A stretch of 64,000 nt of DNA from Sellimonas sp963559135 (GTDB lineage Bacteria > Bacillota > Clostridia > Lachnospirales > Lachnospiraceae). This document shows positions 16,029 through 24,822 of the stretch, in pieces (the stretch's first letter is position 1; the number at the start of each line of letters is the position of its first letter). The stretch is taken from assembly GCA_963559135.1 (NCBI GenBank), contig CAUWJP010000007.1, positions 1-64,000 on the forward strand, in the 5' to 3' direction. The notes under the pieces are model-generated. The model worked only from the letters and a program-made list of their open reading frames with translations, searched no databases and was not told the origin of the DNA. The position numbers and the translations under genes were made by a program.

Positions 16029-16922
16029 TTATTTTCCAGATACGGCAGCAGTCTTTTTGTTCCGGTAAATCTTACTGCTGGAAAAGCCGTGTCCTTTAAC
16101 TTCGTTGACGCGGGCAATAATCATGAAGGCCTCCGGATCAATTTTATTGACTTCCTGATTCAGCTTTGTCAGTTCCCGGTTGGAAATGACGGTCATGATG
16201 ACCGGCTGATCTGTATGCAGATATCCGGTTTCGCCATGCAGGATAGTAGAGCCGCGGTCCAGCTTCTGGACGATCATCTGATTGATCTCTTTGTGCTTTT
16301 TGCTTACGATCTTGACCTGAGTCTGGACGTGTCCGGTGAGGAGTACTTTGTCCAGAACGACGGTGTAGATCAGAACAAGGAGAATTCCGTAGATGATCTG
16401 CTCTTTGTCGGAGAAGAGCATCTGGAGAATCAGGATCGTGAAGTCAAAGAGATAGAGCATGACAGACACCGGGAGACCGAACTTTTTATTCAGTACAAGA
16501 GGCGGAATGTCCATTCCTCCGGTGGATGCACCTGCCCGGATCACGATTCCGATGGCAAATCCGATCATGAGTCCGCCGCAGACGGTTGCAAGCATCCGGT
16601 CGCCTGTGACATTTGCAAGCTGCGGAATCTTTTCAAATACACCGAGAATGATCGGGTAAAAGAAACTGCTGATCAGTGTTGTCAGTGCAAACATTTTTCC
16701 AAGGACAACTGCTCCAAGCACAAACATAACGGCGTTAAAACAGAAGACGAACATGGAAATAGGGATATTAAAGTAATGTTCAAAAGCAATTCCAAGACCA
16801 GTCGTTCCCCCGGTGATCAGGTCATTTGGAAGAATGAAGACGACAACACCGAGCGCATAGATGGCATTGCCGATCAAGATTGTAATAATATTCAATATTT
16901 TTTTGGAAATACTCTCATTCAT
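16029..16922 (-). CDS. YitT family membrane protein with DUF2179 domain
   Basis: A 297-aa protein with about five to six N-terminal membrane segments (residues 10-200) and a soluble C-terminal DUF2179 domain (about 215-290, ITVISNRELTKL-like core). The family motifs NDLITGGTTGLG and GASTGGMDIP are present. YitT proteins are widespread in Firmicutes and their transported substrate, if any, is unknown. The start at 16922 is behind a GAAAGGAC site. A good minus-strand promoter lies at 16955-16983 and a shared terminator at 15959-16002, so it is a single-gene unit divergent from the sirtuin gene. Confidence 0.88.
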   Translation of the reverse strand: MNESISKKILNIITILIGNAIYALGVVVFILPNDLITGGTTGLGIAFEHYFNIPISMFVFCFNAVMFVLGAVVLGKMFALTTLISSFFYPIILGVFEKIPQLANVTGDRMLATVCGGLMIGFAIGIVIRAGASTGGMDIPPLVLNKKFGLPVSVMLYLFDFTILILQMLFSDKEQIIYGILLVLIYTVVLDKVLLTGHVQTQVKIVSKKHKEINQMIVQKLDRGSTILHGETGYLHTDQPVIMTVISNRELTKLNQEVNKIDPEAFMIIARVNEVKGHGFSSSKIYRNKKTAAVSGK

Positions 16923-16954
16923 ACCTGTCAGTCCTTTCTACTCAGATATGAATC

Positions 16955-16983
16955 AGTATACAGGAAGAAAAGAGGGGGAACAA
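16955..16983 (-). promoter_or_regulatory. Promoter of the yitT-like gene
   Basis: Minus strand TTGTTC, 17-base spacer, TATACT. The -10 lies about 33 bases upstream of the start codon. It is divergent from the promoter at 17009-17037. Confidence 0.65.
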
Positions 16984-17008
16984 GAGATTTCCGGAAAATC
17001 AGGAAATC

Positions 17009-17037
17009 TTATCAGTATGATGAAACTGTGCTATACT
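17009..17037 (+). promoter_or_regulatory. Promoter of the sirtuin gene
   Basis: TTATCA, 17-base spacer, TATACT. The -35 is weak and the -10 good. It is about 50 bases upstream of the start codon. Confidence 0.55.
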
Positions 17038-17087
17038 AAAGGAAATACGAGGAAAAACAGAGAAAGAAATGAAAGGAGAAATGTGAT

Positions 17088-17816
17088 ATGGAAGAGATCG
17101 GGAAACTTCAGCAGATGATAGATGAAAGCACGAATATCGTATTCTTCGGAGGAGCAGGAGTCTCCACTGAGAGTAATATCCCGGATTTCCGCAGTGAAGA
17201 CGGTTTATACAATCTGAAGTATAAATATCCACCAGAGACAATCATCAGCCACACCTTTTTTCTGAGGAATCCGGAGGAATTTTACCGATTTTATAAGGAC
17301 CGGATGCTTTGTCTGGATGCGGAGCCGAATCCGGCACACAAGAAGCTGGCCGAGCTGGAGCAGGCAGGAAAACTGACTGCTGTTGTTACTCAGAATATTG
17401 ACGGGCTTCACCAGAAAGCGGGAAGCCGGACGGTATATGAACTGCATGGAAGTATTCATAGAAATTACTGTATGGAATGTGGAAAATTTTATGATGCAGA
17501 GTATGTGAAAAACAGTGAAGGGATTCCAAGATGCAGCTGCGGCGGGATGATCAAGCCGGATGTCGTGCTCTATGAAGAAGGGTTGGACACAAAGACCATC
17601 CAGAATTCTGTGGAAGCGATCGCGCATGCAGATATGCTGATTATCGGCGGGACTTCCCTTGTCGTTTACCCGGCAGCCGGTTTTATAGATTACTTCCGCG
17701 GAAAGTATCTTGTGCTGATCAACAAGGCGGAAACAGGGCGGTCTGTCAGGGCAGATCTTGTGATCCGGGAACCGATTGGAAAAGTGATGGAACAAATCTC
17801 TTGCAATCCACAGTGA
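17088..17816 (+). CDS. cobB: NAD-dependent protein deacylase (sirtuin, SIR2 family)
   Basis: Removes acyl groups from protein lysines using NAD+, making nicotinamide and O-acyl-ADP-ribose in the cytoplasm. The 242-aa protein has GGAGVSTESNIPDFRS (residues 21-36), TQNIDGLHQ (101-109) and catalytic His120 (LHGS). The zinc ligands are Cys128, Cys131, Cys149 and Cys151. The YxxR pair that marks desuccinylases is not obvious, so deacetylase activity is more likely. The gene name cobB is historical; despite the cobalamin cluster nearby there is no reason to assign it to B12 synthesis. The ATG at 17088 follows AAAGGAG. Confidence 0.92.
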   Translation: MEEIGKLQQMIDESTNIVFFGGAGVSTESNIPDFRSEDGLYNLKYKYPPETIISHTFFLRNPEEFYRFYKDRMLCLDAEPNPAHKKLAELEQAGKLTAVVTQNIDGLHQKAGSRTVYELHGSIHRNYCMECGKFYDAEYVKNSEGIPRCSCGGMIKPDVVLYEEGLDTKTIQNSVEAIAHADMLIIGGTSLVVYPAAGFIDYFRGKYLVLINKAETGRSVRADLVIREPIGKVMEQISCNPQ

Positions 17817-17829
17817 AATTCGCTAAAAT
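17801..17829 (+). promoter_or_regulatory. Promoter of asnB
   Basis: TTGCAA at 17801-17806, a 17-base spacer and TAAAAT at 17824-17829. The -35 overlaps the end of the sirtuin gene, so asnB can be transcribed independently. No T-box or other leader structure fits in the remaining 50 bases. Confidence 0.65.
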
Positions 17830-17881
17830 AATTAAGTTAGTATATTGATATCAGGAGACATATATATAAAGGAGAAAAAGT

Positions 17882-19756
17882 ATGTGCGGATTTGCAGGTT
17901 ATGCAGGAATGAAAGAGTACGATGCTTCCGTGATCCGGAAGATGACAGATAAGATTCGCCACAGAGGGCCGGATTCACAGGATGCCTTCGTGGAAGGCGG
18001 AGTCGGACTGGGCTTTGTCAGACTTAGTATTATCGACCTGGAAGGCGGGTCTCAGCCGATGTTCAATGAAGACAAAAATCTGGTGCTGATCTTTAACGGC
18101 GAGCTTTACAACTATCAGGGGATCAGAGAAGAGCTGATTCAGGCCGGACATGTATTTACAACACATACCGATTCTGAGATTCTTCTTCACGGATACGAAG
18201 AGTGGGGGAAGGAAGGACTGCTTAAAAAACTGAGAGGAATGTTCGCGTTTGTCATCTTTGACAGAAAGAAGAAGACACTGTTCGGCGCAAGAGACCATTT
18301 CGGGATCAAGCCGTTTTATTATTACCATAAGGACGGTACGTTCCTGTTTGGATCCGAGATCAAGTCTTTCCTGGCTCATCCGGATTTCCAGAAAGAGCTG
18401 TTTGAGGAGAAGCTTCCGGACTTCATGACATTCGGATGTATTCCGGGAGAAGAGACATTCTTTAGGAATGTATACAAACTGTTGCCGGGACATTACTTTA
18501 CCTATGAAAATGACAAGGTAAACGTGAAGATGTACTGGGAGCCGACCTTTGACATCAATGAAAATCAGACAATCGAGAGTGTCGCAGATAAGCTCGACGG
18601 TGTTCTGGAAGATTCAGTAAACAAGCACATCATCGCGGACGTGCCGGTATGTTCCTTCCTTTCCAGCGGCGTGGATTCCAGCTACGTGGCATATGAGCTG
18701 AAGGATAAAGTGGATCTGACGACATTTACGATTGACTTTGTAGAGCAGAAATACAGTGAAGCGCCTCACGCAAAGGAACTGGCAGATGAGCTTGGCATCC
18801 GCAATATCGGACGGAAGGTATCTGCCGAAGAATATTTCCACGATGCGGAGAAGATTCAGTATTACATGGATGAGCCGCTGGCTAACCCGAGTGCGAACCT
18901 TCTGTATTATATTTCCAACCGTTGTTCTCAGGACTTCAAGGTAGCACTTTCCGGAGAAGGTGCAGACGAGATGTTCGGAGGATACAATATCTACCATGAG
19001 AACATTTCTCTTGGCGGATACCAGAAGCTTCCGAAATGGTTCAGAAAGGCAGTGGCAAAGGTTGTTGCACCGCTTCCGAAATTTAAAGGAAAAGGCTTCC
19101 TGATCCGTGGAAGTAAGGATGTGGAAGAGCGGTACATTGGAAACAGCAACGTCTTCAAATACGAAGAGCGGGATGCATTCCTCAAGAAAAAATATAAGAG
19201 CAGAAATCCATTGGATATTGCCAAGGAATTTTATGACAAGGTGCCGAATCTGGATGATGTTTCCAAGATGCAGTATCTGGACTTCAATATGTGGCTGCGT
19301 CAGGAGATCCTTCTGAAAGCGGACAAGATGTCCATGGCAAACTCTCTGGAGCTTCGGGTTCCGTTTATGGATATCGAAGTCTTCAGGACTGCCCGTACAA
19401 TTCCGGCAAAATGCAAGGTCAACGATTCCAACACGAAGCTTGCGTTCCGTGCCCTTGCAGACCGTAAATTCAGTAAGAAGAGTGCGGAGAGAAAGAAACT
19501 CATGTTCCCAAGCCCGCTTCCAAACTGGATGAGAGAAGATCAGTATTACAAGATGATCAAGAAAGAATTCAAGAGCGAGACTGCAGGAAAATTCTTTAAC
19601 CGTAAGAAAATTCTGCAGCTTCTGGAAGAACATAAAGAAGGAAAGGTAACTCATTCCATTCAGATCTGGGTAGTCTACACGTTCCTGATGTGGTATAAAG
19701 CATACTTTATCAACAACGGAGATCTGGAAAAGATCGAGGCAGACTGCACACATTAA
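17882..19756 (+). CDS. asnB: Asparagine synthase (glutamine-hydrolysing)
   Basis: Makes asparagine from aspartate, glutamine and ATP. The 624-aa protein begins MCGFAGYAG, leaving Cys2 as the glutaminase nucleophile after methionine removal. The N-terminal glutamine amidotransferase domain covers about 1-205. The C-terminal synthetase domain has the pyrophosphate loop FLSSGVDSS (about 258-266) and the ALSGEGADEMFGGY block (about 357-370). The length is typical for AsnB class B enzymes. It has a promoter overlapping the preceding gene and a strong terminator after it, so it is probably a single-gene unit. Confidence 0.95.
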   Translation: MCGFAGYAGMKEYDASVIRKMTDKIRHRGPDSQDAFVEGGVGLGFVRLSIIDLEGGSQPMFNEDKNLVLIFNGELYNYQGIREELIQAGHVFTTHTDSEILLHGYEEWGKEGLLKKLRGMFAFVIFDRKKKTLFGARDHFGIKPFYYYHKDGTFLFGSEIKSFLAHPDFQKELFEEKLPDFMTFGCIPGEETFFRNVYKLLPGHYFTYENDKVNVKMYWEPTFDINENQTIESVADKLDGVLEDSVNKHIIADVPVCSFLSSGVDSSYVAYELKDKVDLTTFTIDFVEQKYSEAPHAKELADELGIRNIGRKVSAEEYFHDAEKIQYYMDEPLANPSANLLYYISNRCSQDFKVALSGEGADEMFGGYNIYHENISLGGYQKLPKWFRKAVAKVVAPLPKFKGKGFLIRGSKDVEERYIGNSNVFKYEERDAFLKKKYKSRNPLDIAKEFYDKVPNLDDVSKMQYLDFNMWLRQEILLKADKMSMANSLELRVPFMDIEVFRTARTIPAKCKVNDSNTKLAFRALADRKFSKKSAERKKLMFPSPLPNWMREDQYYKMIKKEFKSETAGKFFNRKKILQLLEEHKEGKVTHSIQIWVVYTFLMWYKAYFINNGDLEKIEADCTH

Positions 19757-19777
19757 AAACATAGTGAAATAGAAAAA

Positions 19778-19830
19778 GAACCGCTTCACGGCTGCCAAGG
19801 AAGAGGCAGCAGGTGAAGCGGTTCATTCTT
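19778..19830. terminator. Bidirectional terminator between asnB and the CmpB-like gene
   Basis: GAACCGCTTCAC (19778-19789) pairs perfectly with GTGAAGCGGTTC (19813-19824), with an inner CTGCC/GGCAG stem. T-rich tails on both strands (ATTCTTTG forward, TTTTTCTATTTC reverse) suit the convergent genes. Confidence 0.88.
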
Positions 19831-19864
19831 TGTGATCAAACTTTTTCATTTCCCTGATGTTGTA

Positions 19865-20467
19865 TTATGGCATTGTCACCCCGAATCCGGCATTTGGATG
19901 CATCAGCGAGAAGACGACATCGATGACGAAAATACCAAGGAGGCAGATACACAGAACCGTCCGGAATGTTCCCGGAAGTTTCTGGTACTGAACGCATAAT
20001 TTCGGCGCCGCAAAATAGAGGATCACAATCCCTCCGGTTCCAAAGAGAAGCAGCCCTTCCAGGCAGACAAACCCTTTGAGATTAATGAGGGAATCCCAGT
20101 AATCCCACCAGCGCATCTGATAGACTTTCCACAGCACGGTTCCAGTGACGAATTCCATCGTCCCGGCTGTCAGCATGGTCATCAGAAAAACCTGAAGCGG
20201 TTTTTCGGCAAAGCGGCGGAGCGCAAAGATGATGAAAACACCTCCGAACCCGTAAATTGGAAGCCACGGACCGTAGAGGACACCACGATTTACAACAGTA
20301 TGATCGATAAATACATGCAGAAGGACTTCCCACAGCCATCCCGCAAATGAAAAGGTAAAGAACAACAGGATGTAGGAAGAGATGGAATACCGGTGCATAC
20401 TGTGCGAAATGAGCCCCGCCTTTTCTGTCGTATAAAATTCCTTTGCCATCATATATTTCTGTAACAT
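19865..20467 (-). CDS. Putative ABC-type permease-like membrane protein (CmpB family, PF06541)
   Basis: A 200-aa membrane protein with about five to six hydrophobic segments. It resembles the ABC_trans_CmpB family, with FAGWLWEVLLH, then NRGVLYGPWLPIYGFGG (about residues 60-76), then GTMEFVTGTVLWKV. No ATPase or binding protein is adjacent and the family's real role is unknown. The start is set at 20467 (ATG with a GAGAGG site). A longer frame opening at a TTG at 20536 is rejected because it has no ribosome site and overlaps the promoter at 20507-20536. Confidence 0.78.
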   Translation of the reverse strand: MLQKYMMAKEFYTTEKAGLISHSMHRYSISSYILLFFTFSFAGWLWEVLLHVFIDHTVVNRGVLYGPWLPIYGFGGVFIIFALRRFAEKPLQVFLMTMLTAGTMEFVTGTVLWKVYQMRWWDYWDSLINLKGFVCLEGLLLFGTGGIVILYFAAPKLCVQYQKLPGTFRTVLCICLLGIFVIDVVFSLMHPNAGFGVTMP

Positions 20468-20506
20468 AACTTTTTCGCCTCTCTTTCCTTTCCTGTTTCT
20501 GATTTC

Positions 20507-20536
20507 ATTGTAAAACATAAAACCTAAGAACAACAA
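20507..20536 (-). promoter_or_regulatory. Promoter of the CmpB-like gene
   Basis: Minus strand TTGTTG, 18-base spacer, TACAAT. It lies about 40 bases upstream of the ATG at 20467 and helps choose that start. Confidence 0.55.
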
Positions 20537-20705
20537 AAGCCACTCTTAGGATATTTTAAAGATTTCCAGGTGGAAATTAAGAAATTATGAAGACACGGGT
20601 ACTCATTTTCACGATCTTATATGCAGATTTTGTGAAATCCCTTTTGGGGAGTCCGGAAATATGATATATTAAGGAAAGTAAAGAAAGTAACCGGAGGATA
20701 TGGGT

Positions 20706-21374
20706 ATGAAGTTTTTGAGTATTTTTGATGTGATCGGTCCGAATATGATAGGACCTTCGAGTTCACATACAGCAGGAGCGTGCTCCATGGCTCTTCTGGC
20801 GCGAAAAATGTGTCCGGAACCGATTAAAAAGGTCGTCTTTACGCTTTATGGTTCGTTTTCCAAGACGTACCATGGACACGGGACGGACCGGGCACTTTTA
20901 GGAGGGATTCTTGGATTTGATACAGATGATGCCAGAATCCGCGATGCTTTTGAGTGGGCCCAAAAGATGGGGGTAGAATACGAGTTTGTCATCGACGAAG
21001 AGACAAAGACCGATCATCCGAATACAGCGGATATGGACATCACCGGAGTAAATGGACACCGTTTGTTTGTCAGAGGAGAGTCCATCGGGGGCGGCAAGAT
21101 CAAGATTGTCCAGATCAACGGCATTGATGTGGAATTTACAGGCGAATACAGCACGCTGATTGTCAGACAGATTGACAAGCCGGGCGTGGTGGCACATATT
21201 ACCCAGTGTCTGAGCAGGCATGAAGTGAATATCGCGTTTATGAGACTGTTCCGCGAAGATAAAGGCGCGACTGCCTTTACAATCGTGGAGTCGGACGAGC
21301 AGATTCCTGAAGAGATTTTGGATGAGATTCACAAAAACGAGAACGTACAGGATCTGATGCTTGTACAGATGTAG
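20706..21374 (+). CDS. sdaAB: L-serine dehydratase, beta subunit
   Basis: With SdaAA forms the iron-sulfur enzyme that deaminates L-serine to pyruvate and ammonia. The 222-aa chain has the N-terminal beta domain motif MIGPSSSHTAGA and a C-terminal ACT domain (about residues 147-220; DKPGVVAHITQCLSRH). The ATG at 20706 is preferred over 20700 because it is 8 bases after GGAGG. A weak promoter (TTTTGG-17-TATATT, 20642-20670) is possible upstream. It lies 11 bases before sdaAA. In anaerobes this two-gene form replaces the single-chain E. coli enzyme. Confidence 0.95.
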   Translation: MKFLSIFDVIGPNMIGPSSSHTAGACSMALLARKMCPEPIKKVVFTLYGSFSKTYHGHGTDRALLGGILGFDTDDARIRDAFEWAQKMGVEYEFVIDEETKTDHPNTADMDITGVNGHRLFVRGESIGGGKIKIVQINGIDVEFTGEYSTLIVRQIDKPGVVAHITQCLSRHEVNIAFMRLFREDKGATAFTIVESDEQIPEEILDEIHKNENVQDLMLVQM

Positions 21375-21385
21375 GAGGGGCTAAG

Positions 21386-22261
21386 ATGGATTTTATTTCA
21401 GGACAGACACTTCTTGAAGTGTGTGAAAAGGAACAGCTTCCGATCTCGGAAGTGATGAAACAAAGAGAGATCACCTGTGGTGGAATGCTGGAAGAAACGA
21501 TCAGGGAAAAGCTTTATGAAGCACTTGGAATTATGAAAAATGCGGTGGAACAGCCGATTAAAAACCCGAAAAAGTCCATGGGAGGCCTGATCGGAGGAGA
21601 GGCAAAACTTGTGGCAGATCATGAAGGAGAGGCATCTTCTGTCTGCGGTACACCGCTTTCCAGAGCGATTGCCTACAGTATGGCAGTGTTGGAAGTCAAT
21701 GCCTCCATGGGACTGATTGTGGCAGCACCGACAGCGGGATCCGCCGGCGTCCTTCCAGGTGTGTTGCTTGCCATCCGTGATACAAAAGGAGTAGATGATG
21801 AGATGCTCTTAAAAGGAATCCTCAATGCGTCGGCAGTGGGATATATTCTGATGCGTAATGCATCCGTATCTGGAGCAGAGGCAGGCTGTCAGGCAGAGGT
21901 CGGAGCGGCATCCGCCATGGCTGCAAGCGCAGTAGTAGAGATGATGGGCGGCACGCCGCAGATGTGTCTGGATGCAGCATCCATTGCGATGGCAAATCTT
22001 CTCGGTATGGTGTGTGACCCGATTGCAGGACTTGTAGAGGCACCTTGCCAGAGCAGAAACGCCATCGGGGTGGCAAACGCATTGACCTGCGCAGAACTTG
22101 CGCTTAGCGGAGTAAAGAGCGTGATTCCGTTTGATGAGATGGCAGAGTCCATGTATCATGTAGGAAAGAGCCTTCCATTTGAACTTAGAGAAACAGCCAT
22201 GGGTGGCTGCGCCGGAACACCGACCGGATGTGCGCTTGGTTGTGAGATCTGCGGGAGATAA
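21386..22261 (+). CDS. sdaAA: L-serine dehydratase, iron-sulfur alpha subunit
   Basis: Catalytic subunit carrying the [4Fe-4S] cluster. The 291-aa protein has the glycine/serine-rich substrate loop AAPTAGSAGVLPGVL and the cluster cysteines. One lies in VEAPCQSRN (about residue 218), and the C-terminus is cysteine-rich: Cys275, Cys282, Cys286 and Cys289 (GGCAGTPTGCALGCEIC). Length and order match clostridial sdaAB-sdaAA operons. A strong terminator follows 35 bases later. The enzyme should be oxygen-sensitive, in keeping with an anaerobic host. Confidence 0.95.
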   Translation: MDFISGQTLLEVCEKEQLPISEVMKQREITCGGMLEETIREKLYEALGIMKNAVEQPIKNPKKSMGGLIGGEAKLVADHEGEASSVCGTPLSRAIAYSMAVLEVNASMGLIVAAPTAGSAGVLPGVLLAIRDTKGVDDEMLLKGILNASAVGYILMRNASVSGAEAGCQAEVGAASAMAASAVVEMMGGTPQMCLDAASIAMANLLGMVCDPIAGLVEAPCQSRNAIGVANALTCAELALSGVKSVIPFDEMAESMYHVGKSLPFELRETAMGGCAGTPTGCALGCEICGR

Positions 22262-22296
22262 GGAAGAGCAGGGGGGAGCTTTACAGGAGAAAAGAG

Positions 22297-22322
22297 CGGG
22301 GGAGTATCCTCCCCCGTTTTGA
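22297..22322 (+). terminator. Intrinsic terminator after sdaAA
   Basis: CGGGGGAG-TATC-CTCCCCCG forms a GC-rich 8-bp stem followed by TTTTGAT. It separates sdaAB-sdaAA from the CPBP gene starting 22 bases later. Confidence 0.9.
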
Positions 22323-22343
22323 TATTGGAAAGAAGGGGTAACA

Positions 22344-23309
22344 ATGAATAGACAAACAAAACCTTTAAAACCTTACCATGGAATTATTGTACTGATCTTG
22401 ACTGCGGTCTGTGTCTTTCTGATCGGTCCGGCACTTAGTAATTATATGGGACTTTACGGGACGCTGGTGAGTGAACTGCTGATGCTTGCTATTGCAGTAG
22501 GATGCACCTATTTATTTAACGGCAATCCGAAATACGTATTTCCGATTCGGAAACCGACGCCGCACGGCCTGTTCGGCACCTTTCTCTTTTGGATGGGAAC
22601 AATGGGGATCGCCATGGTGTTTACCGTAGTGCTTGCATACTTCTTCCCGGATGAAATCATGGGAACGAGCGCAGGACTTTCTTACGCATTCTTAAGTGTT
22701 CCTGCATTGATTTCCGTGCTGATCGTATCCATCACACCGGCATTTTGCGAAGAGGCAGTATTCCGGGGCGTCGTCTTTAACAGTTTCTGGCCGATTGGAA
22801 ACAAGTGGATCGTCATTGTGTTGACAGGATGTATTTTCGGAGCATTTCACGGAAGCATCTGGCGCTTCTTCCCGACAGCCATTCTCGGTATGGCAATGGC
22901 GTATCTTCTGGCGGAAACCGGAAACATGGTTTATAATATCTTGTTCCATGCCATCAACAATCTGCTTCCGCTGCTTCTGATGTTCGGAATGCAGTGGCTG
23001 ATGGACGCCTTTTATCAGGCGGTTGGAAGTGCGGCGTATTCTCAGGCGGGCTCCTATAGCTCTTCTTATACTCTCGCGGTAGTAGGAATCTACGTTGCGA
23101 TGGCAGGGATTGCTCTTGTCCTGACTTATGCGGGAAATTTCCTGATCCATATGGGTAGAAAGGGCTATGAAGGCAAAATGTTTGACGGACACAGAAGGAA
23201 ACATCTTTACATTCTGATTGGAGCAGCTGCGGGCTGTTTTGTGCTTGGATGCATGCTTGTCATTGCATCTGCTGCGGCAAGTACGCTTGGACGTATGATT
23301 TACTACTAA
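22344..23309 (+). CDS. CPBP family intramembrane glutamic protease
   Basis: A 321-aa membrane protein of the CAAX prenyl protease/bacteriocin-processing (Abi) family. About eight hydrophobic segments surround the catalytic motifs: Glu136-Glu137 with Arg141 (CEEAVFRG), His169 (FGAFHGS) and His202 (FHAINN). Substrates of bacterial members are mostly unknown; some give bacteriocin self-immunity, but no bacteriocin gene is nearby. It begins shortly after the sdaAA terminator and is followed within 15 bases by the DUF6483-like gene and then cbiG, so it may head the transcript entering the first cobalamin genes. No clear promoter was identified. Confidence 0.88.
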   Translation: MNRQTKPLKPYHGIIVLILTAVCVFLIGPALSNYMGLYGTLVSELLMLAIAVGCTYLFNGNPKYVFPIRKPTPHGLFGTFLFWMGTMGIAMVFTVVLAYFFPDEIMGTSAGLSYAFLSVPALISVLIVSITPAFCEEAVFRGVVFNSFWPIGNKWIVIVLTGCIFGAFHGSIWRFFPTAILGMAMAYLLAETGNMVYNILFHAINNLLPLLLMFGMQWLMDAFYQAVGSAAYSQAGSYSSSYTLAVVGIYVAMAGIALVLTYAGNFLIHMGRKGYEGKMFDGHRRKHLYILIGAAAGCFVLGCMLVIASAAASTLGRMIYY

Positions 23310-23324
23310 AAAGGGGTGACAGCA

Positions 23325-23711
23325 ATGGGACTGAAACAGGATTTTGTATTGAGAAGACTGGAAGACCAGGGAAGGTTTCTGGCAAAGTTGATTCTTGGAA
23401 AAGAAGAGGCAGACTACGAGCTTCCGGAATACGAAGCGATGGACAATGAAGTGGACCGGCTTTACAGAAAGATTATTGCACTTGCGGATGCAGGAGAGAT
23501 CAATGAGGCGGAGAATCTTCTTCTGGAAGAGCTGGAGACCGGAGACCTGAAGATGTTTGAGATGGCACTTTGCTTTTATCTCCATCTGGCGCAGCTGGAC
23601 GAGGCATTTTTAGAGGAACACCAGTATACGAGAGAAGAAATCGGAGAGGGAATGGAATCCCTGGCAGAGGACTTTGGGGTGAGCGGACTTGAAATCAGCA
23701 TGGGAAAATAA
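23325..23711 (+). CDS. DUF6483-like small acidic helical protein
   Basis: A 128-aa acidic, almost wholly helical protein with no membrane segment or catalytic motif that I can recognise. It looks like the DUF6483 proteins of Lachnospiraceae (KQDFVLRRLEDQGRFLAKLI at the N-terminus, then a TPR-like pair of helices ENLLLEELETGDLKMFEMAL). Function unknown. The ATG at 23325 was chosen over a GTG at 23316 because the latter overlaps its only ribosome site (AAGGGGTG). The 3' end overlaps cbiG by 23 bases. Confidence 0.7.
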   Translation: MGLKQDFVLRRLEDQGRFLAKLILGKEEADYELPEYEAMDNEVDRLYRKIIALADAGEINEAENLLLEELETGDLKMFEMALCFYLHLAQLDEAFLEEHQYTREEIGEGMESLAEDFGVSGLEISMGK

Positions 23712-24774
23712 ATGCGGAAGGATCCGCGTTATCAGTTTTACATCCGAAGGCCACAGACGAAATGAGTTTCTGAGAGAAAAGCTGGAACAGGCAGGATTTT
23801 CCTGCGCAGGATACCGGAAAGGTACGGCTCCGGGAGGCAGTATGCTTTCCTGGGTGGATTCTCTATACGACTGGGTAGAAGAGGGATGGGGGACCGATAC
23901 CTATCTCTTTATCGGGGCGGCAGGAATTGCAGTTCGGAGCATTGCCCCATTTGTAAAGGACAAATTCACAGATTCGCCGGTGCTTGTGATGGATGAGAAA
24001 GGTGGATATATCATTCCGCTACTTTCGAGCCATCTGGGAGGAGCAGGGGAAGCTGCCAGGATGATTTCCGATCTTACCGGAGCAATTCCGGTGGTTACGA
24101 CAGCCACCGATCTGAATTGGAAATTTGCGGTAGATCTGTTCGCAAAGGAAAACGGAATAAAGATTTCGGACAGAGGTCTTGCAAAAGAGATTTCCGCCCG
24201 GATCTTGCAGGGAGGAACAGTCGGTTTTTATTCGGACTTCCCGGTGCAAGGGAAAGTGCCGGAGGAACTTCTGGTGAAGAAAGAGTATGAGGAACTGAAG
24301 GAAACAGTGCCGGGCATTGCGGTGCTTGAAAAAAAGCCGGAGAAAGTAATGAGAGATGTTCTGTATCTGTACCCAAAGATATTAAGTGTGGGGATTGGAT
24401 GCAGAAGAGGAGTAAAAAAAGAAAAGATAGAACAAAAGATCCGAAGCGTACTGGAACGCAGAGGATGGGAAATAGACCAGATCGGGGTGCTTGCAAGCAT
24501 CGATCGGAAAGCAGATGAGGATGGAATCCTTGAATTTGCGTCAGATTACAGGATTCCATTTCGGACGTATACGGCCGGGGAACTCAATACGGTGGAGAAG
24601 GTGACCTCCTCCTCTGATTTTGTAAAGAATATAACAGGAACGGACAATGTGTGTGAGAGGGCAGCCCTTCTCGCAGGACAGTTCGGAAAACTGATAGATA
24701 AAAAAGAAAAGTTCGAAGATCTGACACTTGCGGTTGTACAGATGCATTACGAAATAACATTCGGACGGGGCTGA
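23689..24774 (+). CDS. cbiG: Cobalt-precorrin-5A hydrolase
   Basis: Opens the delta-lactone of cobalt-precorrin-5A, releasing acetaldehyde, in the anaerobic cobalamin pathway. The 361-aa protein has the N-terminal CbiG domain (FIGAAGIAVRSIAPFVKDK, about residues 75-93; LLSSHLGGAGEAARMI, about 108-123) and the C-terminal domain (LSVGIGCRRG, about 233-242). The frame has no ATG near its start. The TTG at 23689, within the end of the DUF6483 gene, is the best start and gives IRVISFTSEG at the usual place. It is the first cobalamin gene in the window and lies well upstream of the riboswitch-controlled operon. Confidence 0.92.
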   Translation: MKSAWENKCGRIRVISFTSEGHRRNEFLREKLEQAGFSCAGYRKGTAPGGSMLSWVDSLYDWVEEGWGTDTYLFIGAAGIAVRSIAPFVKDKFTDSPVLVMDEKGGYIIPLLSSHLGGAGEAARMISDLTGAIPVVTTATDLNWKFAVDLFAKENGIKISDRGLAKEISARILQGGTVGFYSDFPVQGKVPEELLVKKEYEELKETVPGIAVLEKKPEKVMRDVLYLYPKILSVGIGCRRGVKKEKIEQKIRSVLERRGWEIDQIGVLASIDRKADEDGILEFASDYRIPFRTYTAGELNTVEKVTSSSDFVKNITGTDNVCERAALLAGQFGKLIDKKEKFEDLTLAVVQMHYEITFGRG

Positions 24775-24822
24775 TCAGGATGCAGCCCGGGTGCCGGACA
24801 AGAAACGAAAGGGGGAAAAATA

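Noticed and set aside
17088..17816. Sirtuin gene (cobB) as part of the cobalamin cluster
   Set aside because: The name is historical; the protein is a clear SIR2 deacylase with its own promoter, 6 kb from the first cobalamin gene.
17817..17881. T-box leader in front of asnB
   Set aside because: Only 65 bases separate the genes, there is a simple promoter at 17801-17829, and no T-box sequence or terminator is present.
18614..19798. 394-codon open frame on the minus strand
   Set aside because: Opposite asnB and running into its terminator; no ribosome site or recognisable domain.
23701..23711. ATG start for cbiG at the end of the preceding gene
   Set aside because: The ATG codons near 23700-23711 are not in the cbiG frame; only the TTG at 23689 opens it before the conserved N-terminus.
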